From Chromatiales bacterium (GTDB taxonomy: Bacteria > Pseudomonadota > Gammaproteobacteria > Steroidobacterales > GCA-2729495), in NCBI GenBank assembly GCA_016789885.1, contig JAEUPZ010000006.1, positions 62,001 through 126,000 of the forward strand: a DNA stretch of 64,000 nucleotides, given 5' to 3'. Below, piece after piece: positions 23,594 to 31,556 of this stretch (position 1 is its first letter; each line of letters starts with the position of its first letter). Both the position numbers and the translations under genes were made by a program. The notes below the pieces were generated by a model. The model did not search any database and was not told the origin of the DNA. It saw only the letters and a list, made by a program, of their open reading frames with translations.

Positions 23594-26500
23594 TCGAGTA
23601 GATCAGGTACAGGGACTGGGCCTCGCCGGAAGAACCCTCTATCGAGAACCGCCGGCCGATGCGGTACGTCACGCGGATCGTGCCGATCTGGTCGAAGATG
23701 CCGTAGCTGTAGCGCACGTACAGGTTCTCACCGAAGGTTTCACCGACGAACACGGCGGTGTTCTCGCCGCCGGCGCCTTCGACGCCCAGTTCGTCGACGC
23801 GGATCGCCTCGCCGAACTTCTGCGCCACGGGCATGGCGCCGCGCATGCCGAGCGCCAGGGCCGCATTGGCGACGGACAGGCGATCGCCGGTGGTGGCGCC
23901 CGCCAGCGGCTTGCCGGTGGTGATGTACGACAGGGCGTCCATCTCGCCCATGGCGGGCTCAGAGAAGACCTTGGTCTCGATGCGTGAGAGCGTGCCCGTC
24001 AGCAGCACGCCGGCACTGACCGTACGGCCCTGGTAGACGACCTCGCGACTCGCCTTTACGTCGAGGCCGGGGTCCGTGACGAGGCCAGAAAAGAGCAGCG
24101 AGCCCCGGTCGATGGTCAGCACCTGGCCCAGGGCCGTGAACTTGCCCGACTCGAGCTGCACGACGCCGTCGGCCGTCACCGCGAACGGGTCGGTGGGCAG
24201 GTTCTGGTAGAGCGTCAGGGAGCCGGTGAGGTCGGTCTTGAGGCCGAGGCCGTCGAACCGCACGTCGCGGCCGAGGCGCACGCGCAGGCCGTCGAGCACG
24301 AAGAAGGGCCGCCCGCGGGCCGGGCGCACCTCCTCGCGGCCGTGGACCACGGTGTCCGGCGACGGGGCCACGGCGCCCTCGCCGAGCCGCTTCGGCCGGA
24401 TCTCGGCCCTCGGCACGAGCAGCTCGCCACCGACGCGCAGCTGGCCGTCGGCGAGCACGGCGGTCACGTCGGGCGAGACCTGCACGAAGGCCTCGGGGAT
24501 GTTGGCCACGTCGAACTGCCGGCCGCGGAACAGCAGGCGCGCCGACGGGACGAACTGGCGGTCCCAGCCGAGGTCACCGGTGATCTGCACGTAGCCCTCG
24601 CCGGAGCGCGCGTTGCCGGTGATCGTCGCCGACCCGTCGGCGCCACCGGCGACGGTCACGTTGATGCGGTCGACGGTCACGCCGGCCGCCGGCACCGTGA
24701 AGCCCGCATCGGCGATGTCGAGGCCGCCGGCGATGGCCGGCGCCCGGAGCCGGCCCGACAGCGTGGCCGCCAGCGCCACCGAGCCCATGAGCCCGCCGAT
24801 GTCGGCGAACTGGTCGGCCACCGGCGACAGGCGCCCGAGGTCGGGGATCGCGCCCGAGACCGCTCCCGCGATCGCCGGCTCGTCGGCGAGGGGCTGGCGG
24901 ACCTCGCCGCGCGACTCGAGGCGGATGCCGAGCTCGTCGGCCACGACGCCCTGCCACGTCACCACGTCGTCCACGGCCTCGACCTCGAGCAGGGCCTCGG
25001 TGAGCGTGGTGCGGAGGTCGTCGTCGTCGGGCACGGCCCAGGTAATCTCGACGTCGCGCGGCGCGAGCCGGAGGCTTCCGGTGACGCGGCCGCCGGCGCG
25101 CCGGAGCGCGGCCCCTAGGTCGACGGAACCCTGCAGGCCCAGCTCCACCGGCAACCACGGCCCGAGCGCCGCCAGCGGCAGGTCCCGCAGCTCGGCGCCG
25201 GCCTCGAGCTGGTCGCCGCGCAGGCGCGCGTCGGCCAGGCACAGGCGCGCCGGCCCGCTGCTCCAGCAGTGGGCGTCGACCCGCAACTCGTCACCCGCGA
25301 GGCGCAGCACCGCCGCATCCTCGAGGCGCCAGTCGAGCACGCCGGGCAGGTCGACCCGCGCCGCCGTCAGCACCTGCCGCCACACGCCGCGGGACAGCCC
25401 GCCGTCGCCGGCCACGTCGACGACGACCGGCCCGCCGGCCAGGCGCAACGTCAGGTCGTATGCCGTGATCCGTCCCGTGGCCGCCAGCGCCAGGTCGCCG
25501 AACCGCTGGTCACCGAGGTGCAGCCCGTCCGCCGCCACGTCGAGGTCGATGCGGTCGCCCCGCACGATGCCGCCCCGGGCACGCAGCGTGGCGACGCCGA
25601 CGCCGTCCCAGGCAACGCCCTCGCCGTCGAGGTCGAGCGACAGCGTGGGCTGCTCGAGGGTGCCGCCGACCTCGCCCTGACCGCGCAGGCGGCCGTGGAG
25701 CCCGGGCCACAGGCTCGCCAGGTCCGGGGCGTCGACGCGGAAGCGCCCCCGCACGCCCTGGTCGAGGCGCGCGTCGAGCTCGACCCGGTTGGCACCGGCG
25801 TTCACCTGCACGCCGTCGAACTGCAGCGCCGCACCTTCACGGGCGATGACGCCGCTGGCGCTGAAGCGCCTCGCAAACAGCTCGCCGGCCGCGCGGTCGA
25901 CGGTCACGCCGAAGTCGCCGTTGCCGGCGAACTGCAGCGCCGCGGTGACGTCGAGCCGGCCCGGAAAGCGCGGGTCGATGGCCGCCGGATCGAGGCGTGT
26001 GCCGGCGAGCCGGAATTCGCCCGCCAGGCCGGGCTCGAGCACCAGGCTGCCGGTGCCAGTGATCCGCCCGCCGAGGGCGGCGATGCCGATGCGCTCGAAG
26101 ACGAGCCGCTCGAGGCTGCCGGAAGCGTCGGCCTCGACGCGGGCCGGCGGCAGCCCCGGGATCGTCACGGCGCCCGCGGCGGTGAGCCGGAGCGCGTCGA
26201 GCCAGCCGTCGAGGCCGACGACGGCATCCTCGAGCAGCAGCACGGCGTCGCCGTCCAGGGGCCGGCGCAGCGCGGTGGCCCGCGCCTTGAGCGCGAGACG
26301 CGGGCCGTCATCGAGCAACAGCGCCGTGCCCTTGACCGTGACGGGGTCCGGCGCCGCCAGCACGGCGTCGATGCGAAGTTCGGCGAGGGAGCCGGCCAGG
26401 GTTCCCTCGCCCGTCACGCCTGCCGCGGGCCAGTCGACGGTGACCGCAGCATCGAGGGCAAACGGCTCGCCGGTGCCGAAGCGCCCGCCGGCCGCCAGCG

Positions 26501-27029
26501 CGATGCCGGAGTAGCGGAGCGCGAGCACGCTGAAGAGGAGGTCGCCGTCGGCGAGCTGGCCCGTGAGACGCACCTCGTCGAGCACGACCGGCGCGTCGTC
26601 CCGCACCTGCACTTCGACGCGGCCGATGGCGAGGCTTTCGGCCGCGACGGCCACCGGCAGCCGCAGCGGCTGCACGGGCTCGTCGGGCGCGTCGGGGTCA
26701 GGCGTGACCTGGACGAGGAGCCGCGCGGTGCGGGCGTCCTGCAGCGTCACCTGCCGCCGCAGGAGATCCGGCCACCAGATGCCGAGCTCCACGCCCTCGA
26801 GGCGCACCGTGACCGTGCCGAGGTCCAGCGCGATGGCGTCGGCGCGCAGGCCCGTGAGCAGCGTGCCGCCGCCGCCCGTCACCACGAGGCGCCCGCCCGC
26901 GAGGTCCCTCGCGACGCGCAGCGCGAGGGTGGTGCCGAGCGGCGTGCCGGCCACGAGCGCCACGGCCACGGCCAGCGCGAAGAGCGCCGTCAGCACCGCC
27001 GACACGACTCCGGCGACCACCCGCGTCAC
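23583..27029 (-). CDS. tamB: Translocation and assembly module subunit TamB
   Basis: A 1148-aa TamB/YtfN protein: one N-terminal inner-membrane anchor (about 5-30), a very long repetitive beta-rich body (AsmA/TamB type, lipid-conducting groove) and the conserved DUF490 C-terminal domain (about 830-1148), with GGELLVPRAEIRPKRLGE, then LVTDPGLDVKASREV and DALSYITTGKPL. It spans the periplasm and partners with TamA in the outer membrane for phospholipid transport and outer-membrane protein insertion. The GTG at 27029 overlaps the tamA stop (GTGA). Its 3' end overlaps the convergent MFS remnant by 11 bases. Confidence 0.92.
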   Translation of the reverse strand: MTRVVAGVVSAVLTALFALAVAVALVAGTPLGTTLALRVARDLAGGRLVVTGGGGTLLTGLRADAIALDLGTVTVRLEGVELGIWWPDLLRRQVTLQDARTARLLVQVTPDPDAPDEPVQPLRLPVAVAAESLAIGRVEVQVRDDAPVVLDEVRLTGQLADGDLLFSVLALRYSGIALAAGGRFGTGEPFALDAAVTVDWPAAGVTGEGTLAGSLAELRIDAVLAAPDPVTVKGTALLLDDGPRLALKARATALRRPLDGDAVLLLEDAVVGLDGWLDALRLTAAGAVTIPGLPPARVEADASGSLERLVFERIGIAALGGRITGTGSLVLEPGLAGEFRLAGTRLDPAAIDPRFPGRLDVTAALQFAGNGDFGVTVDRAAGELFARRFSASGVIAREGAALQFDGVQVNAGANRVELDARLDQGVRGRFRVDAPDLASLWPGLHGRLRGQGEVGGTLEQPTLSLDLDGEGVAWDGVGVATLRARGGIVRGDRIDLDVAADGLHLGDQRFGDLALAATGRITAYDLTLRLAGGPVVVDVAGDGGLSRGVWRQVLTAARVDLPGVLDWRLEDAAVLRLAGDELRVDAHCWSSGPARLCLADARLRGDQLEAGAELRDLPLAALGPWLPVELGLQGSVDLGAALRRAGGRVTGSLRLAPRDVEITWAVPDDDDLRTTLTEALLEVEAVDDVVTWQGVVADELGIRLESRGEVRQPLADEPAIAGAVSGAIPDLGRLSPVADQFADIGGLMGSVALAATLSGRLRAPAIAGGLDIADAGFTVPAAGVTVDRINVTVAGGADGSATITGNARSGEGYVQITGDLGWDRQFVPSARLLFRGRQFDVANIPEAFVQVSPDVTAVLADGQLRVGGELLVPRAEIRPKRLGEGAVAPSPDTVVHGREEVRPARGRPFFVLDGLRVRLGRDVRFDGLGLKTDLTGSLTLYQNLPTDPFAVTADGVVQLESGKFTALGQVLTIDRGSLLFSGLVTDPGLDVKASREVVYQGRTVSAGVLLTGTLSRIETKVFSEPAMGEMDALSYITTGKPLAGATTGDRLSVANAALALGMRGAMPVAQKFGEAIRVDELGVEGAGGENTAVFVGETFGENLYVRYSYGIFDQIGTIRVTYRIGRRFSIEGSSGEAQSLYLIYSITW

Positions 27030-28765
27030 AGGTCCGGCCCCAGGGTCACGTGGATGCGGAAGGAATCCGGCGCGTCGCGGTCGAGCGGCACCGCGACGTC
27101 GAACCGGATCGGTCCCAGCGGCGAAAACCACCGCACGCCGCCGCCGACGCCGGTCTTGAGCGAGACGGAGCCCCAGTCGTCGAAGGCGTTGCCGACGTCG
27201 ACGAACGCGGCGATGGACCAGTTGGACAGCACCCGCTGGTCGATCTCGACGCTGGCGGCGAACTTGCCGGACCCGCCGATCACCAGGCCCTGGTCGTCGG
27301 TGGGGCCCAGCGTCTTGTAGTCGTAGCCGCGCACCGAGTCGTCACCGCCGGCGAAGTAGCGCACCGAGAAGGGCAGCTCGTCGAAGTCCGACTTCGCGGT
27401 GAAGCCGGCCTCGGCCCGGGTCAGCAGCCGGGCCGTCGACCACAGCGGGAAGATGGCGCGGGCGCGGCCTTCGAGCTGGAGGAACGCGGTGTCGGAGCCC
27501 AGTATCTCGTCGGTGCCGGACACCTGCACGAAGAAGCGCTGGCCCTGCCGGGGGCGGCTCGGCACGACGCGGGGCTGCGTCGACAGCGAGATGCCGGGCA
27601 GCACGAGGTTGCTGGTGCCCTGCTCGCCGCCGGTCGTGAACTCCTCGCGGCGGTAGTTGACGAAGCGCGTCTCCAGCCAGTCCCGCCACCGCCGCCTGAC
27701 CTGCCGGACGCCGATGCGGAACTGGTCCGACTCGTTGTCGTCGGTGTCCTCGTACTGGTAGCCGGCCTCGAAGTTGAGCCATTCCTCCCGCGGGTTGCCG
27801 GCGGGGAGGCGGTAGGTCAGCGACAGGCCGCCGATGACCTGCGAGGCCTCGACGCTCGCCTCGAACTGGTGGCCGCGGTCGTTGAGCCGCTGGTGCAGGA
27901 AGCTCATGCGGCCCCGGATGCCGGTGTCGGTGGCAAAGCCGGCGCCGGTGGTCCAGGTCCGGGGCTGCGAGGGCGTCAGCACGACGGTCACCGCCACGTC
28001 GCGGTCCGGCCCCGGCCGCGGGGTCGTGCGGATCTCGACGCCCTCGAAGAACCCGCTGACCAGCAGCCCCGTGTACAGGTCGTTGATCCGCTCGGCGTCG
28101 TAGGGCTCGCCGGGGGCGAACTCGACGAACGACCGGGCGATGGGCTCGCGGACCACGCCCTGGTCGAACTCCACCGGGCCGAAGCGGTAGCGCTGGCCAG
28201 CCGCGTAGTCGAGCGTCAGGTCGGCGGCCAGGTCGTCCGGGTAGACGTCGATGCGGGCGGCCACGAAGCGCCCGTCGAAGTAGCCGCGCTGCTGCGCGAG
28301 CGCGATGACCGACTGCTTGTAGTCGTCGTAGCTGCGCTGGTTGAGCCCGTCGCCAGGCTTGAAGGGACTGCGCTCGACCAGGCGGCTCAGGGCCGGGTCG
28401 CCGGCGCCGTCGTCGGCCACCTGGACCTTGACGTTGCGCAGGCGCACGCGGGGGCCGCGGTCCACGGTGAAGCGCGCCTTCCAGCAGTCGTCGCCGCGCT
28501 CGAGGCTCTTCCCGATGGTCGGCACGAAGTAGCCGTAGACCTCGAGCGCCTCGCGGATCTCACGGTCAGCGCGACGGAAGAGCCGCTCGAGCCGCACGTC
28601 CGCCACGGTGCAGGGCTCGTCCTCGAGGGACAGCCCGGCCCGCACGGCGCGCTCGGTGGTGCGGCTGAGGCCCTTGATCTCGACGCCAGCGCGGGCCGGC
28701 CCGGGCACGAGCAGGGCAGCCGCCAGGGCCACCGCCAGCGGCCACCTTAAGGAGGGCATCAGCAT
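27026..28765 (-). CDS. tamA: Translocation and assembly module subunit TamA
   Basis: A 579-aa Omp85-family outer-membrane protein: signal peptide (1-26, ending PARAG), three POTRA domains (about 27-265) and a 16-strand barrel, with the family hallmark VRGYDYKTLGP (the VRGY loop) and the C-terminal strand ending VTLGPDL. The length is standard. It forms the TAM complex with TamB, encoded immediately downstream. The start codon is only 19 bases from the divergent unknown gene, and a -10-like GATAAT lies 8 bases before ATG, which suggests a very short or absent leader. Confidence 0.93.
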   Translation of the reverse strand: MLMPSLRWPLAVALAAALLVPGPARAGVEIKGLSRTTERAVRAGLSLEDEPCTVADVRLERLFRRADREIREALEVYGYFVPTIGKSLERGDDCWKARFTVDRGPRVRLRNVKVQVADDGAGDPALSRLVERSPFKPGDGLNQRSYDDYKQSVIALAQQRGYFDGRFVAARIDVYPDDLAADLTLDYAAGQRYRFGPVEFDQGVVREPIARSFVEFAPGEPYDAERINDLYTGLLVSGFFEGVEIRTTPRPGPDRDVAVTVVLTPSQPRTWTTGAGFATDTGIRGRMSFLHQRLNDRGHQFEASVEASQVIGGLSLTYRLPAGNPREEWLNFEAGYQYEDTDDNESDQFRIGVRQVRRRWRDWLETRFVNYRREEFTTGGEQGTSNLVLPGISLSTQPRVVPSRPRQGQRFFVQVSGTDEILGSDTAFLQLEGRARAIFPLWSTARLLTRAEAGFTAKSDFDELPFSVRYFAGGDDSVRGYDYKTLGPTDDQGLVIGGSGKFAASVEIDQRVLSNWSIAAFVDVGNAFDDWGSVSLKTGVGGGVRWFSPLGPIRFDVAVPLDRDAPDSFRIHVTLGPDL

Positions 28766-28784
28766 TGCGGGCTATTATCGGCCA
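28766..28784. promoter_or_regulatory. Compact bidirectional promoter between tamA and the divergent gene
   Basis: Only 19 bases separate the two ATG codons. They contain CTATTATCGG: TATTAT on the plus strand (28773-28778) ends 6 bases before the plus ATG, and GATAAT on the minus strand ends 8 bases before the tamA ATG. Transcription would then begin at or next to both start codons, giving leaderless or near-leaderless mRNAs, with each -35 inside the other gene's upstream base pairs. There is no room for a ribosome site on either side. Confidence 0.5.
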
Positions 28785-29702
28785 ATGTCCCGCGTCGCTG
28801 TGGCCCTCTGCCTGATCCTCACGTCGTGGCCCGCGGCAGCGGGCGCGGCGGGCCCGACGCTCGATGCCGGCCGGATCGGCTGGGCTGAGGTCCGGCTCGG
28901 GGGCAGCAAGCTCTTCCTCAGCGCCGACGCCCGGCTGGCCTGGTCCCTCCTGCCGGCGACGGCGGTGGCCGGCGGGCTGCGGTCGCCGCCCGGACTCGTC
29001 GCCGTGCCGCCCGGCGACACGGTGCTGCAGCTGGTCTACGAGGGCCAGGCCGCAGGCCGGCGCTCGCGGGCCGTGCTGTGGATGGATCCGGTGACCGGCG
29101 CCGCCATCCAGCGCATGGCGGACGACGTGACGGGAGACCTGCGGCACCGCGACTACCGCTACACCGCGACCGGGGGCTATCACTGGACCCGCTGGCCGGA
29201 GCGGGGCGAAGAGAAGCTGCCCTGGGCGCAGTGGAGCCGGGCCACCGAGGGCTTGCGTCACTACGGCCGGGACCCCGGCGGCCCGGTGCTGGAACCGACG
29301 GGTCTCATCTACGCCGTCGCCGCGGCGCCGCTCCTGCGGCCCGGCGACACGGCCGATTTCACCGTGTTCCAGCGGCGCGTGCTCCAGCGTGTCGAGGTCC
29401 GCGTCATCGATGCCCGGACCGTCGACGTGGACTACCGCGAAGTGACTGCCGCGGGCACGCGCCGGCAGCGGGGCCGCGTCGAGGCACTGCGCCTCGTCGT
29501 CCGGGGCGACCCCGACACGGCCGGAAGCAGCGACGAGCTCGAACTGCTGGGCCTGCGGGGCGTGCTCGAGCTGTACCTGGACCCCGGGACCCGCGCCCCC
29601 CTGTCACTGTCCGGCAACATCGCGGTCATCGGGGCCGTCACCCTGCGACTGCAATCGCTGCGGCGCCCGGAACCCCTCGCACCCGCACCTCAATCGCCGT
29701 AA
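28785..29702 (+). CDS. Unknown exported protein (305 aa)
   Basis: I do not recognise the family. It has a signal peptide (VALCLILTSWPAAAGAAG) and then a beta-rich, DUF3108-like arrangement: a statement of substrate/level early (KLFLSADARLAWSLLP), YTATGGYHWTRWP in the middle, a FTVFQRRVLQRVEVRV repeat and a final LELYLDPGTRAPLSLSG block, a pattern seen in periplasmic lipid- or envelope-related proteins. There are no cysteines for lipidation. The position divergent from tamA suggests a link to the cell envelope, but that is only context. It is followed after 50 bases by a DUF4136 lipoprotein. Confidence 0.75.
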   Translation: MSRVAVALCLILTSWPAAAGAAGPTLDAGRIGWAEVRLGGSKLFLSADARLAWSLLPATAVAGGLRSPPGLVAVPPGDTVLQLVYEGQAAGRRSRAVLWMDPVTGAAIQRMADDVTGDLRHRDYRYTATGGYHWTRWPERGEEKLPWAQWSRATEGLRHYGRDPGGPVLEPTGLIYAVAAAPLLRPGDTADFTVFQRRVLQRVEVRVIDARTVDVDYREVTAAGTRRQRGRVEALRLVVRGDPDTAGSSDELELLGLRGVLELYLDPGTRAPLSLSGNIAVIGAVTLRLQSLRRPEPLAPAPQSP

Positions 29703-29752
29703 GCTCGACGTCAGCCGCCGGCTGGCGCCGGCCACAACTGCAGGAGCAAAGC

Positions 29753-30334
29753 ATGCCGTCCGCCCGTTACCTGACCGCCCTCCGCCTGGGGCTGGCCGCC
29801 GTTGCCGCCGTCGTGCTGGCCGGCTGCGCCTCGGGCCCGAAGCTCTTCGTCAACGAGGATCCGGGCGCCGAGTTCGGCAGCTACCGCACCTTCTCCTTCA
29901 GCACGCCGCTCGGCACCGATTCGCCGCAGTACTCGTCGATGCTGAGCACGTTCCTGAAGGACGCCACGCGCCGCGAGCTCGAGTCGCGCGGCTACCGCTA
30001 CGTCGAGTCGGATCCCGACCTGCTGGTGAACTTCTACGTCAAGACCAAGGAGAAGATCACGAGCACGTCGGTGCCGACGGGCCCGGCCTACGGCGCCGGC
30101 TACTACGGCTACCGCGGCATGAACTACGGCGTGTGGACGGGCTACGAGACCCAGGTCAGCCAGTACACCGAAGGCACGCTCAACATCGACCTCGTCGACA
30201 CCCGGCTCAAGCGGCTGGTGTGGGAGGGCGTGGCCGTCGGGCGCGTACGCGACAACATCCGCGAGAACCTGAAGCCGGCCGTCGACGACGTCGTCGCACA
30301 GGTCTTCACGAAGTACCCCCACCGGGCGCCCTGA
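29753..30334 (+). CDS. DUF4136 family lipoprotein
   Basis: A 193-aa lipoprotein with a signal peptide ending in the lipobox LAGC (Cys at about residue 25) and a DUF4136 domain: FGSYRTFSF near the start, ELESRGYRYVESDPDLLVNFYV in the middle, and GTLNIDLVDTRLKRLVWEG near the end. Gly at +2 and Ala after Cys favour sorting to the outer membrane. The ATG at 29753 follows GCAGGAG at 7-nt spacing. The function of the family is unknown; it is usually envelope-associated. Confidence 0.88.
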   Translation: MPSARYLTALRLGLAAVAAVVLAGCASGPKLFVNEDPGAEFGSYRTFSFSTPLGTDSPQYSSMLSTFLKDATRRELESRGYRYVESDPDLLVNFYVKTKEKITSTSVPTGPAYGAGYYGYRGMNYGVWTGYETQVSQYTEGTLNIDLVDTRLKRLVWEGVAVGRVRDNIRENLKPAVDDVVAQVFTKYPHRAP

Positions 30335-30337
30335 GGC

Positions 30338-30359
30338 CCGGCGGGGACGGCCCCGCCGG
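30338..30359 (+). terminator. GC hairpin after the DUF4136 gene
   Basis: A perfect 9-bp stem (30338-30346 with 30351-30359, loop ACGG) starts four bases after the stop. There is no U-tract after it, so it may act as a 3' mRNA stabiliser or a weak terminator. A second hairpin, GCAGCGGCCC paired with GGGCCGCTGC at 30378-30399, follows just before the response-regulator start. Confidence 0.4.
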
Positions 30360-30412
30360 AATCTGTGATCGGTTGCCGCAGCGGCCCCCGGGCCGCTGCG
30401 TAGACTGCGGGC

Positions 30413-31552
30413 ATGACCCAGGCCCGCGTGCTCTTCGTCGACGACGAACCCAACGTGCTGGCGAGCGCGCGCCGCCAGTTCCGCAAGGACTTCGAGGTAC
30501 ACACGGCCGACAGCGGCGCCGCGGGCCTCGCGACGCTCGCCGCGGCCGGCCCCTTCGCGGTGGTCGTCTCCGACATGCGCATGCCGGGGATGAACGGCGC
30601 CGAGTTCCTCGCCGAGGCCCGGCGCGTCGCGCCCGACACCGTCCGCATGATCCTGTCGGGCCAGTCCGACCTCGACGCGGCCATCGCGGCCGTGAACGAC
30701 GGACGCATCTTCCGCTTCCTGACCAAGCCCTGCACGAGCGACACCCTGCGCGCCGCCGTCGAGGCGGGCGTCGCCCAGCACCGTCTGGTCCAGGCGGAGC
30801 AGGAGCTGCTCGGCAAGACCCTGCAGGGCATCGTCGGGACGCTGACCGACATCCTCGGCATCGCAAACCCCATGGCCCGGCAGCGCACCAGCCGGGTCCG
30901 GCAGTACGCCGCGGCCATGGCCGCGGCGCTGGGCATCGACATGCCCTGGGACCTGCGGCTTGCCACGCTGCTGTCGCAGCTCGGCTGCATCACGCTGCCG
31001 GCCGGCCTGCTCGACCGGCTCTATGCCGGCGAGGCCCTGGACCCCGTGGAGCAGCAGCAGTACGCGCGGCACCCTGATGTCGCGGCCCAGCTGGTCGCGC
31101 GCATCCCGCGGCTGGAGACGGTGGCCGCCATGATCGGCCGTCAGCTGACGCCGGCGGACTTTGCCGGCCTGCCGCCGGACGTGCACGCCTGGGACCCGGC
31201 GACGCTGTCGACGGTCATCCTGCACGTCGCCACCAGCCTCGACGAGCGGCTCATCGCCGGGGAACAGCCCGCGACCGCCCTGCGCCACCTGCAGGCGTCG
31301 ATGCCCGGCCTGCCCGACCCCATCGCCGAGGCCGTCCGCGCCGTGCACCAGCACAGCGCCTACATGGATACGGTGTTCATGGCCGTCGGCGAACTGTCGC
31401 CCGGCATGGTGATCGACGAGGACGTGCTGGCCACGGACGGGACGACGCTGCTGGCCCGGGGTGACGAGCTCACGCGCCAGCAGCTGGCCGACCTGCGCGG
31501 CGGCGAGCGCGAGGCCGTCAGTCCCCGGATCCGGGTGCTGATTCCGGCCTGA
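30413..31552 (+). CDS. Response regulator with degenerate HD-GYP-like output domain
   Basis: A 379-aa protein. Receiver domain at 1-120: acidic pocket VDDE, phospho-acceptor Asp in VVSDMRMPGMNG, Thr/Ser switch in ILSGQ and Lys in FLTKP, all intact. The C-terminal part (about 140-300) follows the HD-GYP helical layout (LLSQLGCITLPAGLLDRL, then QQQYARHPDVAAQLVARIP), but the catalytic HD pair is replaced by SQ and the HHE/GYP block is missing. It would not hydrolyse cyclic-di-GMP and may bind a nucleotide or partner instead. A third segment (about 300-379) resembles the tail of HD-GYP regulators. It faces two sensor kinases across 4 bases, so it probably serves them. Confidence 0.82.
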   Translation: MTQARVLFVDDEPNVLASARRQFRKDFEVHTADSGAAGLATLAAAGPFAVVVSDMRMPGMNGAEFLAEARRVAPDTVRMILSGQSDLDAAIAAVNDGRIFRFLTKPCTSDTLRAAVEAGVAQHRLVQAEQELLGKTLQGIVGTLTDILGIANPMARQRTSRVRQYAAAMAAALGIDMPWDLRLATLLSQLGCITLPAGLLDRLYAGEALDPVEQQQYARHPDVAAQLVARIPRLETVAAMIGRQLTPADFAGLPPDVHAWDPATLSTVILHVATSLDERLIAGEQPATALRHLQASMPGLPDPIAEAVRAVHQHSAYMDTVFMAVGELSPGMVIDEDVLATDGTTLLARGDELTRQQLADLRGGEREAVSPRIRVLIPA

Positions 31553-31556
31553 CGGA

